Assembly: GCA_002005325.1 (NCBI GenBank)
Contig: CP017315.1
Location: forward strand, 1,802,501 to 1,866,500
Direction: 5' to 3'
DNA length: 64,000 nt
Source of the DNA: Candidatus Tokpelaia hoelldoblerii
Lineage (GTDB): Bacteria; Pseudomonadota; Alphaproteobacteria; Rhizobiales; Rhizobiaceae
The translations under genes and the position numbers were made by a program. This document shows, in pieces, positions 60,582-64,000 of this stretch. Below the pieces are notes generated by a model. It was not told the DNA's origin and searched no databases. It worked only from the letters and a program-made list of their open reading frames with translations. The stretch's first letter is position 1, and each line of letters opens with the position of its first letter.

Positions 60582-62348
60582 ATGACCATCACAAAACAAA
60601 AAAAAGACGTTGTCATTATCGGCCTTGGCTGGGTCGGTTCGATCGTCGGCATTGAACTGGCAAAAGAAGGCTATGATATCCTGGCGCTTGAGCGCGGCGA
60701 AGATCAGGACACTGTCCCTGACTGGGCTTATCCGCGTGCAGCAGATGAGTTGAAGTTCGCGATCCGGCTGGAAACCGCCGTGCGCCCGAGCAACCATACA
60801 CTCACCATCCGCCGCGGCCTCAACGAGGTTGCCCTGCCCTACCGCCAGCTGGGATCATTCCTGCCCGGCTTTGGTGTTGGCGGCGCCGGTGTTCACTGGA
60901 ACGCGCAAACCTGGCGCGCCCACCCGGAAGAGCTTATTTTGCGCTCTTATGTGGAACACACCTTCGGCGATATCATCCCTGATGATATGACCGTACAGGA
61001 CTGGGGCGTCACCTATGATGAGCTGGAGTCCCACTATGACATGTTTGAAAAGGTTGCCGGTGTTGCAGGCACTGCCGGCAATATCAAGGGACGGATGATT
61101 GAAGGCGGCAACCCGTTTGAAGCCTGGCGGACCAATGATTACCCCATGCCCGCCCAGCCGCAGACCTATAACTGCCGCCTGTTCAGCGATACTGTCAAAG
61201 AGATGGGCTATCATCCTTTTCCTTATCCGGCGGCGATTGCCTCGCAATCCTATGTCAACCCTTACGGTATGCAGATGGGACCGTGCAATTTCTGCGGATT
61301 TTGCGAACGCTTCGGCTGCCTGAACTATTCCAAAGGCTCACCGCAGGTCTCGGTGCTGGCAGCGCTGAAGCGTTACAGGAATTTTGAATACCGCACCAAA
61401 TCAGACGTGTTGCGCATTGAAAAAGCCAAGGATAATAAAACCGTCACCGGTGTGACCTATGTCACAGAAACCGGCGAGGAAGTTTTCCAGCCGGCTGACC
61501 TGGTTATTCTTGCCGGTTTTATGATCAACAACGTCCACCTGCTGCTCACCTCCGGCCTTGGCCAGCCTTATAACCCCTATAGCGGCGAAGGTGTTATCGG
61601 GCGTAATTATGCTTATCAGACCATTGTCGGCGAAAGCCAGCTGTTTTTTAAAAACACCTCTTTCAACCCGTTTATCGGCAGCGGCGCCAATGGTATCTGC
61701 ATTGATGATTTCGGCTTTGCCCGCATTGATTTCGCCCGTGAAGGCTTTATCGGCGGCGGCCGGATTGCCACAACCCAGACCAACGGCCAGCCGGTGCACT
61801 CCATGCCTTTGCCGGACGGCATACCACAATGGGGCGCACAGTGGAAAGAAGCTGTCGGCACCTGGTATGGCCACAGCATGGGCATTGGCCAGCATTGCAG
61901 CAATATGGCCTATCGTGATGCCTATCTTGACCTTGACCCGACGTATAAGGATAAATATGGCCGTCCGCTCATGCGCATGACCTTCAACTGGCATGACAAT
62001 GATATCCGCCTGTCACAATATATCTCGCGCCGGATTGATAAAATCGCCGAACATATGGAGCCGGATGTTTACAAGCCATCCATCATGCCGGACAACAATA
62101 TTTATGATGTGCGCCCCTATCAGACCACACATACGGTCGGCGGGGCAATTATGGGCGAAAACCGCCGGCGCTCGGCGCTCAACCGTTATCTGCAGCATTG
62201 GGATTATCACAATCTGTTTGTGCCCGGAGCCAATGCCTTTCCGCAAAATCTGCAACAAAACCCGACAGGCACGATCGGCGCCCTGACTTACTGGATGATT
62301 GAGGCGCTGAAAACCGATTACCTGAAAAACCCCCGCCCCTTGGTATAG
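60582..62348 (+). CDS. Gluconate 2-dehydrogenase-like FAD subunit (GMC oxidoreductase)
   Basis: A 588-residue flavoprotein. FAD motif VVIIGLGWVGSIVGIELA near residues 10-27, GVGGAGVHWNAQTWR, a cysteine cluster Cys235-x2-Cys-x2-Cys-x4-Cys246 (GPCNFCGFCERFGC), and the C-terminal HTVGGAIMGE...NPTGTIGALTYW block. The cluster resembles the iron-sulfur ligands of membrane-bound FAD sugar and polyol dehydrogenases. It has no signal of its own and would be exported with the small subunit. Expected reaction: D-gluconate to 2-keto-D-gluconate in the periplasm, with electrons passed to the cytochrome c subunit; other sugar acids or polyols are possible. Confidence 0.88.
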   Translation: MTITKQKKDVVIIGLGWVGSIVGIELAKEGYDILALERGEDQDTVPDWAYPRAADELKFAIRLETAVRPSNHTLTIRRGLNEVALPYRQLGSFLPGFGVGGAGVHWNAQTWRAHPEELILRSYVEHTFGDIIPDDMTVQDWGVTYDELESHYDMFEKVAGVAGTAGNIKGRMIEGGNPFEAWRTNDYPMPAQPQTYNCRLFSDTVKEMGYHPFPYPAAIASQSYVNPYGMQMGPCNFCGFCERFGCLNYSKGSPQVSVLAALKRYRNFEYRTKSDVLRIEKAKDNKTVTGVTYVTETGEEVFQPADLVILAGFMINNVHLLLTSGLGQPYNPYSGEGVIGRNYAYQTIVGESQLFFKNTSFNPFIGSGANGICIDDFGFARIDFAREGFIGGGRIATTQTNGQPVHSMPLPDGIPQWGAQWKEAVGTWYGHSMGIGQHCSNMAYRDAYLDLDPTYKDKYGRPLMRMTFNWHDNDIRLSQYISRRIDKIAEHMEPDVYKPSIMPDNNIYDVRPYQTTHTVGGAIMGENRRRSALNRYLQHWDYHNLFVPGANAFPQNLQQNPTGTIGALTYWMIEALKTDYLKNPRPLV

Positions 62349-62357
62349 GAGGGAATT

Positions 62358-63710
62358 ATGCTGCGTTTTCTGCTGAAATTATTTGTCTTCCTGCTGGTTA
62401 TCATAGCCATTGCCGTGCTGGCGATAATTTTTGTGCCGATCAAGCGCAGCGGTCCGACAAGCCAGTTGCCGGAAAATTACCGGGTTGCAGAGGGCCAGGG
62501 TGAATATGTGGCACGCATGGCCGATTGCGCCGCCTGTCACACCGCCCCTAACGGCGCGGCTTATGCCGGCGGGCGTGAGGTAGCCAGTCCTTTTGGTACA
62601 ATTTATGCCAGCAATATCACCCCGGCGCAAAACGGCATTGCAGGCTGGACGCTGGATGACTTCCGCGCCGCCCTGCAGGATGGCGTGCGCCCGGATGGCA
62701 TGTTGCTGTATCCGGCCATGCCTTATGAAAACTATCGCAAACTGCGTGAGGAAGACATTGTCGCACTTTATGACTATTTCATGCATGATGTGCAGCCGGT
62801 GGATGAAGCTGTCAAGAAAACCGGCCTGACATTTCCATTCAACCAGCGCTGGGGCATTCGTTTGTGGAACTGGTTCGCCACTTCCAGGCAGGCAGGCTAT
62901 GAGCCACGCTATAACGACACCTCCCTTGACCGCGGCGCTTACCTTGTTGAAAGCCTTGCCCATTGCGGCGCCTGCCATACACCGCGCAATCTTATTTTCA
63001 GACAAAAGGGGCTTGACGCGACAAGCACAGATTTTCTCACCGGCAGCACCTTAAATGGCTGGTATGCGCCGGATCTGCGTGGAGAAAATTCAGCCGTCGC
63101 GACATGGGGCAAGGAAGAGCTGCGCTCTTATCTGACAACCGGCCGGAACAGCCAGTCGGCTGTCATTGGTCCCATGCGGCTGGTTGTGGGAGAATCGCTG
63201 CAATATGCAAAAAATGAAGATATGGAAGCGATTCTCGCTTATCTCACCCATATTGCCGCAAAAAAGCCGCCGGTTGCCGCACCCAATGCCGCTGCCCCGC
63301 AGAAGCAGCAAACGCAGATCCCGGCCCTGGCGCCGACAACAGCCCTGCTCAGCCGCGCAACACCGACCAATATGCCGCTGGGCGCCCGGATTTATCTCGA
63401 CAATTGCAACGCCTGCCATATGGTTGACGGCAAGGGGGCGGCAGGTATTTTCCCTGCACTGGACGGGGCACGCCTCGTCACCGCAGACGACCCGTCCGGC
63501 CTGATTGAAATTATCCTTGGCGGCGCGCGTATGCCGTCAACAGAACACCGCCCGGCAGACATTGCCATGCCTGCTTTTGGCTGGCGCTTAAGTGACGCGG
63601 AAGTAGCGGAACTGGTCAATTTCCTGCGCAGCAGCTGGGGCAACACCACCGCTTCATCCGTCAGCGCCGGTGCGGTGGCGAAAATCCGCGCCAATCCCTT
63701 GAAGGATTAA
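62358..63710 (+). CDS. Tri-haem cytochrome c subunit of the gluconate dehydrogenase
   Basis: A 450-residue membrane-anchored cytochrome c. A hydrophobic anchor (residues 5-26, LLKLFVFLLVIIAIAVLAII) precedes three haem-binding CxxCH sites at residues 57-61 (CAACH), 203-207 (CGACH) and 350-354 (CNACH). An Ala/Pro/Gln-rich linker stands before the third domain. It should pass electrons from the FAD subunit to ubiquinone at the periplasmic face. The ATG follows AGGAGGGAATT. No ccm genes are in the window. Confidence 0.93.
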   Translation: MLRFLLKLFVFLLVIIAIAVLAIIFVPIKRSGPTSQLPENYRVAEGQGEYVARMADCAACHTAPNGAAYAGGREVASPFGTIYASNITPAQNGIAGWTLDDFRAALQDGVRPDGMLLYPAMPYENYRKLREEDIVALYDYFMHDVQPVDEAVKKTGLTFPFNQRWGIRLWNWFATSRQAGYEPRYNDTSLDRGAYLVESLAHCGACHTPRNLIFRQKGLDATSTDFLTGSTLNGWYAPDLRGENSAVATWGKEELRSYLTTGRNSQSAVIGPMRLVVGESLQYAKNEDMEAILAYLTHIAAKKPPVAAPNAAAPQKQQTQIPALAPTTALLSRATPTNMPLGARIYLDNCNACHMVDGKGAAGIFPALDGARLVTADDPSGLIEIILGGARMPSTEHRPADIAMPAFGWRLSDAEVAELVNFLRSSWGNTTASSVSAGAVAKIRANPLKD

Positions 63711-63760
63711 CACCATATAGGATATAAACCGGATGATCCCGTAACAGAGGAAAAACAGAC

Positions 63761-64000
63761 GTGCTTGTTATCCGGTCCTGGCTTTTTGCCATTGCATTTT
63801 TTGTTATCACCCTCGTTGAAATGGTGCTTTTCGCCCCGTTTTACTTTCTCCTGCCCCATAAACAAGCATGGATTGTGCCACGTCTGTGGGCACGCAGTGT
63901 GCTGTTTGCCCAGCGGATCATTGCCGGAACACACTATCATGTAGAAGGGTTGAAAAATCTGCCCGAAGGTGCCTGCATTGTCGCCGCCAAGCATCAATCA
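63761..64000 (+). CDS. plsC: 1-Acyl-sn-glycerol-3-phosphate acyltransferase (N-terminal part, cut by window end)
   Basis: The first 80 residues of a PlsC-type acyltransferase, which makes phosphatidic acid in the inner membrane. One hydrophobic helix (WLFAIAFFVITLVEMVLFAPF), then LPHKQAWIVPRLWARSV, HVEGLKNLPEGACIVAAKHQS, where the histidine begins the HxxxxD active-site motif (the aspartate is beyond the window). The start codon is GTG at 63761 with an AGAGG site. It lies 50 bases after the cytochrome gene and could be cotranscribed. Confidence 0.85.
   Translation, partial: MLVIRSWLFAIAFFVITLVEMVLFAPFYFLLPHKQAWIVPRLWARSVLFAQRIIAGTHYHVEGLKNLPEGACIVAAKHQS

Noticed and set aside
1..64000. CRISPR array
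   Set aside because: No regularly spaced short direct repeats were noticed anywhere in the window.

Overview
The window looks like chromosomal core DNA of an alphaproteobacterium of the order Hyphomicrobiales (Rhizobiales), close to the Brucella/Bartonella side. The basis is gene order and protein type: mdh-sucC-sucD-sucA-sucB-lpd preceded by zapE and an Omp19-type lipoprotein; trpF-trpB-trpA-accD-folC; hemW-rdgB-rph divergent from hrcA-grpE; ptsN followed by dnaK-dnaJ; dapF-mtaB-ftsY-ispZ; and ffh-chorismate mutase-rpsP. Several blocks are interrupted compared with what I know of free-living relatives (no rpoN and only a stub of hpf before ptsN, no rimM/trmD/rplS after rpsP, no lptE before holA). 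This suggests a rearranged and perhaps reduced, host-associated genome. The species cannot be named from the sequence alone. I saw no insertion sequence, prophage or CRISPR array.

Layout: 1-840, start of an ornithine/lysine decarboxylase gene (minus strand, cut by the window edge) behind a long structured leader of the speF type; 1018-2659, a LysR regulator and an alpha/beta-hydrolase-like protein; 2816-5180, rpsP, chorismate mutase and ffh; 5502-7293, lytic transglycosylase, flavin reductase and an hpf remnant; 7402-11301, ptsN, dnaK and dnaJ; 11358-16894, a minus-strand run of DMT transporter, argB, NDUFA9-like protein, hemW, rdgB and rph; 16995-19144, hrcA, grpE and rpmE; 19316-22358, an ABC exporter, a 48-residue DUF1127 protein and a CysZ/EI24-like membrane protein; 22415-27372, the trpFBA-accD-folC block.

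27402-31539 is the accessory region: an AT-rich, minus-strand polysaccharide cluster with two family-2 glycosyltransferases, UDP-galactopyranose mutase (glf) and a DUF707-type putative glycosyltransferase. 31652-42469 carries a D-amino-acid transaminase, lpd, a LysE exporter, sucB, sucA, sucD, sucC and mdh, which together form most of the oxidative half of the TCA cycle in one transcriptional direction. An 18-bp perfect palindrome lies just downstream of a -10-like hexamer in front of mdh.

42798-51085 holds zapE, omp19, dapF, mtaB, ftsY (with an unusually basic N-terminal extension), ispZ, gloB and two unrecognised secreted proteins. 51233-55302 holds rpoH, a large inverted repeat in a 585-base gap, an M20 amidohydrolase and an MHS-family transporter. 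55507-59258 holds holA and a TrpXYZ-like ABC importer. A tRNA-Gly(GCC) follows, then a three-gene gluconate-2-dehydrogenase-like operon (Tat-exported small subunit, FAD subunit with a cysteine cluster, tri-haem cytochrome c), and the start of plsC, cut by the window end.

Functional links: the window contains both the heat-shock sigma factor (rpoH) and its typical targets (dnaK-dnaJ, hrcA-grpE), with an RpoH-type promoter visible before dnaK. SRP (ffh) and its receptor (ftsY) are both present. I saw no wholly new multi-gene system. The most unusual items are the hpf/rpoN loss around a retained ptsN, the foreign galactofuranose cluster, the basic FtsY extension, the mdh operator-like palindrome, the 52.6-kb inverted repeat, and the pair of unknown secreted proteins.
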